This document shows positions 1 through 10,469 of a DNA stretch of 64,000 nt, in pieces; within the stretch, counting starts at the first letter, position 1, and each line of letters begins with the position of its first letter. Below the pieces are notes generated by a model, which saw only the letters and a list, made by a program, of their open reading frames with translations, did not search any database and was not told where the DNA came from. The stretch comes from Dermatemys mawii. Taxonomy: Eukaryota; Chordata; Testudines; Dermatemydidae. Position numbers and translations under genes: made by a program. The stretch is taken from the NCBI GenBank assembly GCA_007922305.1, contig ML677333.1, positions 17,301,979 through 17,365,978 on the forward strand, given 5' to 3'.

Positions 1-248
1 ACCCCAGGCACCTGCTTGCTAAGCTTGGACTGTGGGACACTGTGGGAAAACTTTACTGCCGACCCCACATGTTACAAGAAGCAGTTTACCTTGCAAAAGG
101 CTGGATCAGTTCACTCTCCATTACAAACCCAGTAAGCTCTCTGATAACATGCTCACAGATCAGTGATCAGATGAGAATGGGTTATCACTGACCTGAGCTG
201 TTGCTGTTTGCAAAGGGGGTGTGGCTTCCATTTTCAATAGAGTGGATT

Positions 249-345
249 TTCAAACCTTGCACATTTGTCCTTTGATTATTTTTGTGTATTTGCATATAGT
301 CCCAGTATTGTTCCAAGGCTCCTCCCTTACTTTCCCTTCTCTGCA
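249..345 (+). repeat. direct duplication, copy 1
   Basis: This 97-bp stretch recurs at 914-1010 with the same length, no gaps and five substitutions by eye (about 95 percent identity). It includes the shared words TTCAAACCTTGCACA and GTATTGTTCCAAGGCTCC. The copies are 665 bp apart in the same orientation, and the sequence between them is not duplicated. It could be a local segmental duplication or two inserts of an unrecognised repeat; I see no target duplications or terminal inverted repeats. Confidence 0.85.
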
Positions 346-913
346 GATTGAAACAGAGAGGTCTAAGGAAGCTGTCCCATGGAATTGTGGGATACTTCCA
401 GCTGACTCCCAAGACCCAAATCAAGTGTGGCTGTGTTCTGGCTTAACTCAAGCTCAGACACTCCTGCCCCATGGGGTCCTGGGACCCTGAGTTAGTACAA
501 GTGCAGTGCAGACACAAGCGAGGTTAAGCTTGATCTTGGGCTTATGTTACATACCCTCAGTGGAGGCTTTGCTTGAAATGGAACGGAATCAAAATCCAAG
601 TCTCAGCTGATTAGTAGAGGAAAAGGCTCATATCTTATCTTATCTGAAAGGCTCAATGTCTGTCTTAGAGCGCTAATAGCAGGTCAAGCTGTGGATTTGA
701 CTACAGAAGCCACAGATGGATAGCATATTCATATCTAAGGACATAGGTCCAGATCCTTCAATACACTGACTTCTATGGGGCTCCAGCAGATGCAGCGAAT
801 TGCAAGACTGCGAGTAAGTGAAGGTGAGCATTGTATTTCAATTTAACATTTTTAGTTGTTATTCCTTTCCATGGATAAGTGTTGGCTATTCTAGGGATTT
901 CTTTTGTTCTTCT

Positions 914-1010
914 TTCAAACCTTGCACAATTGCCCTTTGATTATTTTTGTGTATTTGCATATAGCCCCAGTATTGTTCCAAGGCTCCTTCCTTACTCTCC
1001 CTTCTCTGCA
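914..1010 (+). repeat. direct duplication, copy 2
   Basis: Second copy of the 97-bp unit at 249-345. The differences are mostly transitions in a pyrimidine-rich 3' part. Homology stops abruptly after the CTTCTCTGCA end in both copies, which suggests a defined duplicated segment rather than shared low-complexity sequence. Confidence 0.85.
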
Positions 1011-3321
1011 CACTCACAGAGCTCTTGCTCCCAGCAAGAAGTATCCAGAAAGATCCAAAGCCCGAAATCCAGATAGATTTTATTCAGTCATGCAGGAAGG
1101 TGGAGCGGAGTCTTCTTTCCTCCTAAACATCACCAATATAATCCAGTGGCAATGAGTGGATAATACATTATTGATTTAAAAGGCACTATTTGTTATGCTA
1201 TAATATTTTCACATCATAGACTTGAGTGATGATAACATACCCACAGTGTAATCAGGAAACAGATATAACTGTGCTTCTGCATGTTTTAGGGTTTTTTCAA
1301 CCATAAGAGAAGCTAATTTACAAAGATCGAAGTTTACATAATTCTGATCTTACTCCAGAAATCTATATTTGTTTCATCCTTTATCTGAAATGTTGTGATC
1401 TTTATAGTATTTTCTAAAGGGGGAAAAAGGAGTCCTTATCTTCATCTAATAATTTCATAACCTTGCTTTGATTGCTGCTATTGACCTTCAAACATCTTTT
1501 ATTGTATTATATCCATAAGTTTATTTTAATATTTTCACTTGGTCTAATTACCTGGATCATTCTTTATCATTCCCTGCAGGAAAATATACTGCTGAAGTTT
1601 GGGTTTTTAATACTAATTAAAAAAATCATTAGAGTGAGAATTAATTTCCTCTCTTTGTATTTTCCTCTCTCTCTTGGTAGTCATAAGAATTTGATAAGCA
1701 ATCTACTTGTTGAGATCCAGAGCTCACTTTAATTACTGTAGTAGCATTCCCATATCAACCAATGGTGTCTTGAAACAAACCAGTTTACTGGGTCTAAATA
1801 ATTACAATAAAATCTGTGAATCAAATAAGGCCCAAATGAAAATTTCATAACTTTTCTTTATATTGCATAAATATTTCACAACTATTCCTTATATTTCATT
1901 TTTATTTCATGCAAGGGGCAATATTTCTAGTGATTCCACTTGAAAAGCATACTTTGGCAACAGACTGGTATAAAGACTGATTAATAAATCTTGTTTGTTG
2001 TAGTAAGATATAAGCAAATGTACACAGACCAGGCATCAAACCACTGAAATTCTCTCCCTCAAGATGGATGTCTACTTGTCTTATATATATTCCACACATA
2101 CAGTTTCATGAAGGTGACTTTAAGGTTGCAGGCACATAGCAGTGTTTTTCTGGGATTGTTCTGTTTTGGAAATCAGTCTTATAAAATATCAGTATCTGTC
2201 AATGTTTGGTTACTGATGATCTGATCCAGATTCTAATGGCACGTGATCTACTGATAGAGGATTCAAACTTGCCATGGAGAATTGAGTCACCTCTGGCTTA
2301 TTGTATGGCCGTTGAAAAGGCAGAACACTAGAAGGTGGTCTGTCAGTAAAGACTATCGCTTTGATGTGCCTCTGCAAGTAATCCACATTTATGCAATATG
2401 ATATGATTAGGAAGTCCACAGAAAGGGGGAGTGCCTCCTGATCCCTTCCCTCGCAACCTCTGCTTCTTTCTACCCTTCTCCACCTGAACCTGGTTCATAG
2501 AAATGAGGTTGAAGAAAGCAGAGCATGACGCCGATCACGAATGAAGTAGGAAGATACAATTTGGAGGGATTTAAAAAAACAAAATCCTCCAACACTGACT
2601 GTTGCCGAAGGAATAAGACTTGCAAAGGACTGTTCAAGATGGAAATCCATTCTAGGCACCACCACAGTTACCTGATAGCCATGGGAAGATGCTGCTGCTG
2701 CCGCCACCATCTGCACAGATCTCCTACAGACTGTATGAGGCTAGATGCCTTTTCTACGGACTAGTGGTCAGGAGTGTATGCAGTAGGAATGGAGAAAGCA
2801 GGAAGGTTGGAGAAGTATAGTAGAGCAGGGTAGTGCCCCTCCTCCTCACTAGACTGCATGAAGAAACCCCAGAAAGAGAATAACTTCTCACCCTGGCTGG
2901 CTCTTTCTGATTCCCAGCCCTCTATCTGTAGCTTTTGACAAGCCAGTTCCTGAGGATACATGGTGATATTACTACTTTAGAATGCTGATAACCATGAAAA
3001 TAAGCATCTAATCAACTAATGTTTGGTCCTCTGCACTATATTTGAACTAGATGATTCCAATCAAACACAACTTCTGTGTATCTTATCCTGTTTTGCAAGA
3101 AAGTAGCAAAAAAAGCATTAGAATAATTTAATTTGCCATAATTTATAAAGATGTTGTCAATTTGAGCTCTATCAATTTCTACTATATTTAATAGAAAAAT
3201 TGCAACTTGAATCAGGGCTTTATTGATCATGAAAAAGGAGGAAACAGATGGGCTAGCTCTGATGTCATTAAGACAAAAATATTTTTGAAATATGCCATTG
3301 TTCATTCCAGAACATACAGGG

Positions 3322-3410
3322 GTTCAATTCTCTACTCCAACATATCTGTTTACATCAATGTGATTCCACTGAAAGGAATGGAGTCACACCAGCATAACAC
3401 TGCAAGAACA
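3322..3410. repeat. palindromic dispersed-repeat relic
   Basis: The segment contains a short imperfect hairpin in which GTGATTCCACTGAA faces AATGGAGTCACAC. It resembles a common amniote repeat built around the words TTTACACCAGTGT and ACTCCATTGA, recalled from general experience of these genomes. It is too decayed to name a family, and no target duplication is visible. Confidence 0.3.
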
Positions 3411-4935
3411 CAGTGGTGAAACCAGGATATGTCTGAGGACTTTATAAAACTATATTATCTTTGGAATAAGGCAGAGAAATCACAACAGGATCTTGAGGTG
3501 AAGCAAACATGCAGGGGGGTTCCATGAAGACAAGATATTGTACAGTTTTGCTGGTAATTGACACAGAAATTGAGGAGAGAATGGCAACCTCACAGAAGAA
3601 GACAGAAAATACTGAAAATATGTTGCGTGACTTCAGAGGAGAGCACACACCAAATGGTTCAAATTAAGTAGCTCTGAATGAGAAATCATGGTTCTATCAT
3701 CTTTGACAAGCAGAAATAAGTCAATATCCTTTTCTCACCCCCATATTAAGGAAATTAGCAGTGGCCTTTGAGGTTTTCTTTTAAAGCATTCAATAGATTA
3801 TTGACTTTTTTTCATGAGTCTTGTTGCTGAAGTCATGCTTTGCTTCTCACACACATTCCTGCCAGTGCTCAGAGTTTCTACTTGAATGCTTAAACACTAA
3901 AGTGGATGCTTTTTTTTCTGTACCCATTCAGCAAGATGTGTTATTTGCATTCCATTTTTGCAAAGTATCTAGTGAAAAACATCACTCTGCTAACGTTCAG
4001 TTATTTCTAGTTGAGATTGACAATTTTATTTTAATAGTTCAAGATAAATTATTGCAGATCACTAAGTGTCTGGGGCTTACAAATGTTTCCGTCCCTATCC
4101 CCGAAGATTCAAGTCAATTTTTTTCTAGTTTATCTCATCATTTACCCATTAAAAAACATACTTGACATCCTTGTTTAAAAACAGGAAAAATTCATATTAA
4201 TACAGTAGACTACACCCATTCACATCATGTCTTTTTCCCAATGCACACTGTAGCTTAGACAACAGGCAAGATAATTGCTTAGGCCAGAAAATAAAGCATT
4301 GCCTTGGCATAAGGAACACATTATAGAATAATTTCCATACAGGAAATTCATGGAAAGTATCTTTTTCCATGTTTGTTTCTACTTCCATAAACTCTTACTG
4401 CTATATTTACATTTTGCACGTATTTGCTGTTATAGAAAGATGCACAAATGAAGATGGAAACATTGTCACCATAATAAAGAACAGCAGCAATAAATATAAA
4501 AAAGGGTAAACATTTGTCATTCTCTGGTGAGGACATGAGTTACAGGTCTCTACATTCTGCAGTAAATCAGAATTCTGTATTTTTCATGAGAAACTGCTGA
4601 AGCACAGTATAAATTCACAGCTGTAAAAGTCATGCAATAAATACATCTAGAGCTGAATTTTTGATTCTGAGCAACAATTACTTTAAATGAAGTAGATTGG
4701 TGTGTTAGTGCTTATTACCTATGAAAATAATTCCTCAATTAAATTGTCCATATGCACCATGGAGAACAGTTGGCTACCTGCTCTGGGAGTATGGACTTGT
4801 ATCACTTAAAGAGTAGGTGAAAGTCACCGGAAAGTCCCAACAAAGTAAGTAACAGAACACCACTAGCTGTCATCTTCAGCCCCCAACTAAAACTACTCCA
4901 GCGCATCATCAAAGATCTACCACCTATCCTGAGGG

Positions 4936-5460
4936 ATGATACCTTACTCTCATAGATCTTGGGGTCTTGCTTACAGACAGCCCCCCAACCTGAAAAAAAT
5001 ACTCACCATCAACCACACATCACATAACAAAAATACTAACCCAGGAACCTATCCTTGCAACAAAGCCTGGTGCCAACTCTGTCCACATATTTATTCAAGA
5101 GACACAATCATAGGACATAATCACATCAGCCATGCCATCAGACACTCGTTCACCTGCACATCTACCAATGTGATATATGCCATCATGTGCCAGCAAAGTC
5201 CCTTTGCCGTGTACATTTGCCAGACCAGACAGTCTCTATGCAAAACAATTAATAGAAACAAATCTGACACCAGAAATCATAACATTCAAAAACCAGTAGG
5301 AGAACACATTAATCTTTCTGGTCACTCAGTAGTAGACTTAAAAATGGCAATTCTTCAACAAAAAAACCTTCAAAAACAGACTCCAATGAGAAACTGCTGA
5401 ACTCAAATTAATTTGCAAACTGGATACCATTAAATTAGGCTTGAATAAAGACTGGGAGTG
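4936..5460 (+). pseudogene. Penelope-like element C-terminal domain with GIY-YIG endonuclease, broken
   Basis: In the intact family this domain follows the reverse transcriptase and nicks target DNA. The readable frame has a cysteine-rich stretch (CNKAWCQLC) typical of the Neptune-type branch, then the GIY-YIG region beginning at VIYAIMCQQ. The core motif reads AVYICQT where the family has YIGQT, so the motif glycine is replaced by cysteine; KPVGEH, which holds the conserved glutamate, is still present. The frame is lost by what looks like one extra C at about 5367-5368 in an A-rich run. In the restored phase a CGA-to-TGA-type stop lies at 5387-5389, and recognisable coding sequence continues to about 5460. 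No activity is expected. The upstream start is unknown because the element is truncated; the methionine at 4936 is only the first ATG left. Confidence 0.8.
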
Positions 5461-5661
5461 GCTGGGTCATTACGCAAACTGCAATCTATTGCCCCATGTT
5501 AAGTATCCCCCTACTGTTACTCACACCTTCTTGTCAACTGTTTGAAATGGACCATCTTGATTATCACTACAAAAGTTCTTAGTTAATAGCTCACCTTAAC
5601 TGACTAGCCACTTAAAGTTGGTATGGCAAGCTCCACCTTTTCATGTTCTCTCTGTGTGCAT

Positions 5662-5678
5662 TATATATATATATATAT
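5662..5678. repeat. (TA)n microsatellite
   Basis: Uninterrupted TA dinucleotide run inside the 3' UTR of the Penelope-like element. It is probably a post-insertion expansion. Confidence 0.85.
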
Positions 5679-6122
5679 TCATATTATATGTTCCACTCTA
5701 CGCATCTGATGAAGTGGGTTCTGGAGCATGAAAGTTTATGCCCAATAAATTGGTTAGTCTCTAAGGTGCCACAAATATTCCTCCTTCTTTTTGCGGATAC
5801 AGACTAACACAGCTACTCCTCTGAAACCTCTTCTCTCAATTGCTAGTTATAGTATGACTGATTTTTTCAAGCTAGTACAGGACACTAATTCAATGATAAT
5901 GGTTTATGACCATCTTCTAGTAGGTCTTAATACTCAATAAAGGCAAGTGTAATGTTTTCCTAGAGTACTGGCTCCTGGAGTCACTTGATGTCAAACTCTC
6001 AGCTGTCATTTTTTTTCAAAAAGTTTCCATTAGTAATGATTGTGTAGAAAACCTTGAAAATGTGAACACAGTAACTGCTGAGTCTATAGAAAACCTGGAA
6101 CAATAGTTCTGAGAGGCATGTG

Positions 6123-7300
6123 TGTGACACTGCAGCCCATATTCTTCATAGTGATATTATTATATGATTATAGCATAATTATGATATATTTTATACAAGA
6201 TAAGTCATGTGATGTGTCATTGGAAAACTTATGATTTGTTGAATGATTATCCTACTTGTATGCATGTATCATTTTTGTATCTGAAGTCATAAATACTATG
6301 TATCTGTACTTCAAATTAGTTAAACCTAGTTGATGCCAACTAGGCCTATTCAGGGCAATCAGCCAGTAGGGAAAACAATAGGCCATAGGAGAAGCTTATC
6401 TCCCACCTGGTGAGCCTTCCTGAGAACACTATAGAGAGCCTCTAAGAAATGGCTGTTATGACTCTACAAGGACATGTGACCAGGCCACATGGTGCTGGAC
6501 TCTAACTTGGGATGTCAGTATTTTTCCACAAACTGGTCTGGGAACCAAGCTTTGGGGGGGGGGGGAAGGGGGAAAAGGGGGGGGGTTCCTGTCCTATGCT
6601 AAAGCTAAACAAGGCAGGGAGTGACATCATCTGAGGTTCTTCACTTCCTACATAGGAAACACCTGAGGAACAAAGACTGAACCTGGGGAAGTGCTGAACC
6701 CAGGCTAAAGGGATTTCTAGCCTGTGTATGAAACACTTGGGAATTACAGGCTCCAAAGCAAGTGTAGCTTGTGCCTTAAGAATCTACAATTCTGCCTGTA
6801 CCATCAGTTAGGGTGAGAATCTGCTATTCATATCCAATCTATTTAGTATATTAAGCTTAGTTTGCCTTTTTTGTTTATTTGCTAATTTGCTTTGATTTGT
6901 TTGCTATCACTTATGATTGCTTAAAGTCTATCTTTTGTAGTTAATAAACTTTTTTTGTTTTAATTTAAACCAGCGAGCTTTGACCGGAGTGCCTGGGGAA
7001 AAATCTCTGCTTCGTTACCACAAGTGTGCATTGTCCTCTTCACATTGAGGAAGAGGTGGACCAGGTCTTAAACCCATATACTGTCCAGATTTGACCAGGG
7101 CAGGGTGGTACTGCTTGGGGGTTCTTGGCTGGAAAGCTAGTGGTTAGACAGCCTGCATGTAACTGCAGCTGGATGTGTCCCTATCTGTGTGAATGCTGGC
7201 GAAAGTGCAGCTTGTCACAGCAGCACAGTATGAGAGGGAGCCCAGGCTGGTGGGACAGATGGCTCAGTGGTACCCCAGTTCCAGATGGCACTCTGTCACA
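6123..7300 (+). mobile_element. solo-LTR-like retroelement remnant
   Basis: The segment opens with TGTGACACTGCAGCCCAT and closes with CTCTGTCACA, giving the TG...CA ends expected of an LTR with short inverted termini (TGTGAC and GTCACA). A polyadenylation signal AATAAA lies at 6943-6948, followed by a T-rich stretch, as in the 3' half of an LTR. The pattern of the first 250 bases and of the AATAAA region matches, from memory, an LTR family common in turtles. Target duplications cannot be read cleanly because both flanks are TG-rich. There is no internal gag or pol sequence, so this would be a solo LTR. Family level is not assigned. Confidence 0.5.
6554..6585. repeat. G-tract cluster
   Basis: Three plus-strand guanine tracts of 12, 5 and 9 bases are separated by AA and AAAA. 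The long tracts can be subdivided, so a G-quadruplex is sterically possible. The cluster lies inside the LTR-like segment. Confidence 0.8.
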
Positions 7301-7679
7301 GTGTGAATGGCCCAATTCATATCAATGGGAGGTTAATTCCTGCTATTTGGGGAAAGGAAGGGCTCTGCTGACACCACCCCACCCCAGGACTCTATATGTA
7401 GGAGGAGACACTTATGTCTGTACCTGATCCTGAGAGGTGAGCCTTCCCTCAGAGTAAGTATGGCAAGCCATTCACCAGCCCCTGCCTCCATAAGAGGGGT
7501 GGGGCAATGAGGCCTTCATTTTAGATCCTAGAACCCAAGCTGACTAGGACACTCAATTGCCTTAAATTAGCCCTAAATTCTAAACTGTGTTTTGTATGAG
7601 GAACCACCATAGATGTCAAAGGGAATTACATGCTTAGTCCAAGGCTTGAAAGCAAATCAGGTATAAATCTAGTACGGAG

Positions 7680-7721
7680 ATACACAGGACAATATTTTAA
7701 ATACACAGGACAATATTTTAA
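7680..7721 (+). repeat. 21-bp perfect tandem duplication
   Basis: The word ATACACAGGACAATATTTTA plus one A occurs twice in immediate succession (7680-7700 and 7701-7721) with no differences. It probably arose by recent replication slippage. Confidence 0.95.
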
Positions 7722-7770
7722 AACCTGGGTGGCTAAAGCTAAATCTGTATTTAGACATTAAATAACTTTT

Positions 7771-7852
7771 CTGATTTTCAGAGGGACTGGACACACATAC
7801 TTTATGCTGAAGGGAATGGGAGTTGCATGTATTCCATACCTTTGAAAAATCA
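7771..7852. mobile_element. short palindromic MITE-like repeat
   Basis: The ends CTGATTTTCAGAGG and CCTTTGAAAAATCAG are imperfect inverted repeats around an 82-bp core with GAAGGGAATGGGAGTTGCA. This matches the layout of an abundant sauropsid MITE whose ends read roughly CTGATTTTCAGAGGTGC. No target duplication is clear. A second, more decayed hairpin of similar type lies at 7962-8008. Confidence 0.45.
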
Positions 7853-8085
7853 GTCCAAATTATTTAGGTTCCTAAATACATATTACCTACATTTTCAATA
7901 TTAACTTGTGTTTTTGTTTTATATGAAATTTTGGGTGCTCTGTTTGTGACACCTACACAAAGGGCCCAATTTTCAAAGACTGGATCCTAGCACTTTCTGA
8001 AAATCCAGCCACTACTCAATTCGGGTAACCCAAAACTTAATTGTTCCTCAGATCACTAGTTACTTTTGAAAATATATGACAGAAT

Positions 8086-8132
8086 ATTATATATACATAC
8101 ATATACACACATACTATACACATACACACAAA
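8086..8132. repeat. (AT/AC)n microsatellite zone
   Basis: Irregular alternation of AT, AC and CATAC units, without a gene or motif. Confidence 0.75.
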
Positions 8133-9944
8133 TACAATTTTAAAATAAACCTTTTTACAAAGTAAATATACGATTGTTGTAGGTTTTACAGACATTAAGT
8201 AAAGGGATTTAGAGTTTGATCCTAAAAACCCTGACAATCTAGACACATAAGCAAGCTGTACAGGATCAGGCACTCAACAGTACTATTCTGCCCTCTCTAA
8301 ACACTAGATCAAATTAAGTGTGACACCACCTATCACGTTTGCATTCATTCAAATCAAATAGCATTCCCACTATCTCACATAAGATACACAATCTCCTCCT
8401 ATGCTGAGCACAGGCTGGTACAGTTCAATAATGAATGTGTGTGGAGCCTAAAGAGATGATTTCAGCTTGTTGTTATCTAGCTGGGTCAGAGATTAGATGG
8501 GGAGAGACAGAAGTCAAAAGAGGTGGTCAACATAGGTGGCCTGTGGATAAAGAGTTTCATTCTTCAGTGCAATCAATCACTTCCAGAAGCACAAAGTTTG
8601 CCTCCTGAGCACAGAAAACAAATAAATATGACTGAGGTATTGAAACCTGCTCTGAAGAGACATACTTGAGTCTGCCTGAGTAGTGATGCACCAGTTCCAT
8701 CTTTAAAATTCAATGTTAGAGTAACACCATCTAAATACATACACATAAGGCCCAATTAAGCTCTCATGTATCCTGGTTTCATACCTGTGTCACTCTATCA
8801 GCTTCAATCAAACAATTGCAGATTTATACCAGTGCAGATTCAGGCAAAGAGTATTTGATGCCTGTGTAACAGGACTCTCATTTATAACATGCCATATTAT
8901 CGTTTCCCCTCATAATAAGTTAACTGGATAATGTTCAAAAGGTTTAGAATAAAGAGTGATACATAAAAGCACAAAATACTGTCTTAAAGCATTTGTTGTT
9001 AACACATTCTGAGCACAGTCCACATAAAGACCTGATTAAGAGGGAATATTAAAAAATAGTTCAGAGTCAAAAGTAGACAAGATCTGACATCACTATTCTA
9101 TTCACAGTGCATATTGTTCATGTGGTTTGTAAAACAGGTAGAAAACAATTGACTAGGATCAACATTTTCAAACTTAGCTGCTTGAAATTAGGCCCCATAT
9201 TTCAGTCCCAATCCTGTACTAACAATTGTTCATGAAGGCAGACCCTGTTATATTTCACAACACATAAACAGAGAAGCTAGATAAAAACATAAAACATGCC
9301 TGATGGATGGTTGCAACTTAACACTATTTTATTGCTTAGAATTCACAGAATAACATACAAGAACCCTAAACGAGAGAGACAGACAGACAGACATAGCAGC
9401 CTGCTCACCAGAACAGTGAGGCACAATTCACTCTACTTTTCTCTAGGCTTGCAGTCTGCAACCTGACTGCTATGAGGCCCAGCAGATTACATGCTTCCCT
9501 ACAGTGCCCTCTGCTTAAAAATATAATATTGCACATTTTTTTCCATATCTAGGTTTGCATCCTTTTTTTAAGTCCAGAGTCTAGAAGCTTTATAATGTAA
9601 AAGATAACCTCAGAAGGAATAAATAATTTAAGCTGAGAGGACGCCATTTTAAATTTACAGGTTGATTATTAAATTGTACCATTTGTCAGAAATATAATGA
9701 TACTGTTAAAAATGAAAAAGACAAAACAGGATATCTACGTTTGTTTATTGTATTCACTGTCTTCTGCCTGGAAGATGCTCAAAGTTCATCTACATCTTTG
9801 AATAGGAGATGATTACAGTTGACATATAAGTCACTATAATGCGTAAGAGGTGAGAAAGTACTCAGTGCCTCAATGCTGTTCCTGTTTAGGATGACTATTA
9901 TTCACATTAAAATGGAGGGGAGGGAAACATAAGGAAATGTGTGA

Positions 9945-10262
9945 GCTTACACTAGACCAGCTCAGAGGAAAGCCACTTGTCTAGGGCTTGGGAGATCTAG
10001 ATTCAGTTCCCAGGGTCTGTCCTGTATTTCTTGTGTGTCCTTGGACAAGTTACTTTAAGACTCTGATCTTGTACACACTATCGTAAATTGAACTCACTGT
10101 GGCTCAGTTCCTCATCTGAAAACGGAGGATAATAATGGTACCTTTTCCCCACCCTTTTTCTACTTTTTATATTAGATTTTATGATCTTTGCAAGCAGGGA
10201 TTCCTCTTTTTATCTATATGTACAGCACCTATCATAATGGGGCTCAATGCATTACAGTAATA
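9945..10262 (+). mobile_element. MIR/CORE-type tRNA-derived SINE
   Basis: The segment shows the order of a MIR-like SINE. A tRNA-derived head comes first, with a B-box-like GATTCAGTTCC at about 10000-10010. A core follows with CTTGGACAAGTTACTTTA, then CTCAGTTCCTCATCTGAAAA and GGATAATAATGGTACC. The tail is GTACAGCACCTATCATAATG followed by a short TAATAAAA end. The core words match the widely conserved MIR core. It is about 318 bp long and degenerate, with no clear target duplication. No function beyond being an old dispersed SINE is indicated. Confidence 0.75.
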
Positions 10263-10330
10263 AAATATAACAGTAAATAAATATTCACTCTTAAGTGAAA
10301 GCTTTCATCATATCCTTGCTTTCCCTGCAG

Positions 10331-10469
10331 CCTGGGGGGCAAAGTAGATGGACCTTGCAGCATACCCTGAATGTCCGCGGCCTCGGGCTATTTTGGAGCA
10401 AATGGAGGATTCAGTTCTGATGTTGAGAACGTTCATGGAAAATGCCATGAAGGCAGATCCCTTTCATTT
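10331..10469 (+). other. possible exon or small ORF of unknown gene
   Basis: A pyrimidine-rich tract ending in TTTCCCTGCAG (10320-10330) is a good splice acceptor. Seventeen bases later an ATG opens a frame of about 42 codons, beginning MDLAAYPECPRPRAILEQME and ending in TGA near 10469. The local sequence contains CpGs (TGTCCGCGGCC) that are rare in this window, which argues against chance AT-rich sequence. However, an in-frame TAG sits directly before the ATG and the start context is weak. No donor site is obvious and I do not recognise the peptide. It could be a 5' exon, a decayed retrocopy or chance. Confidence 0.2.

Larger units (their letters stand above)
1..4849. other. unassigned AT-rich noncoding stretch
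   Basis: I see no recognisable gene here. Short ORFs occur on both strands, the longest a 114-codon plus-strand frame at 3821-4165, but none has a motif, a codon pattern or splice borders that I can connect to a family, and lengths like these are expected by chance. The stretch contains the direct duplication listed at 249-345 and 914-1010 and a small palindromic repeat near 3322-3410. The rest looks like unique intergenic or intronic vertebrate DNA. Confidence 0.6.
4850..5829 (+). mobile_element. Penelope-like retroelement, 5'-truncated 3' end
   Basis: This is the 3' end of a Penelope-like element of the kind very common in turtles. It covers the C-terminal coding part (cysteine motif plus GIY-YIG endonuclease) and the 3' untranslated region. 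The 3' UTR carries the typical words GCATCTGATGAAGTGGGTT, AATAAATTGGTTAGTCTCTA and GCGGATACAGACTAACAC, and ends near 5829. The reverse transcriptase region is missing, so the copy is 5'-truncated at about 4850, the usual outcome of target-primed reverse transcription. A TA microsatellite (5662-5678) lies in the UTR. Boundaries are good to some tens of bases. Confidence 0.85.
7301..9940. other. unassigned AT-rich stretch with small repeats
   Basis: No gene is recognised. Contents: a 21-bp tandem duplication (7680-7721), two small palindromic repeats (7771-7852 and 7962-8008), an AT/AC-rich microsatellite zone (8086-8132) and a short GACA run near 9370-9393. The remainder is unclassified. Confidence 0.55.

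Noticed and set aside
3821..4165. 114-codon plus-strand ORF
   Set aside because: No recognisable motif or splice borders; its length is compatible with chance in 64 kb of six-frame sequence.
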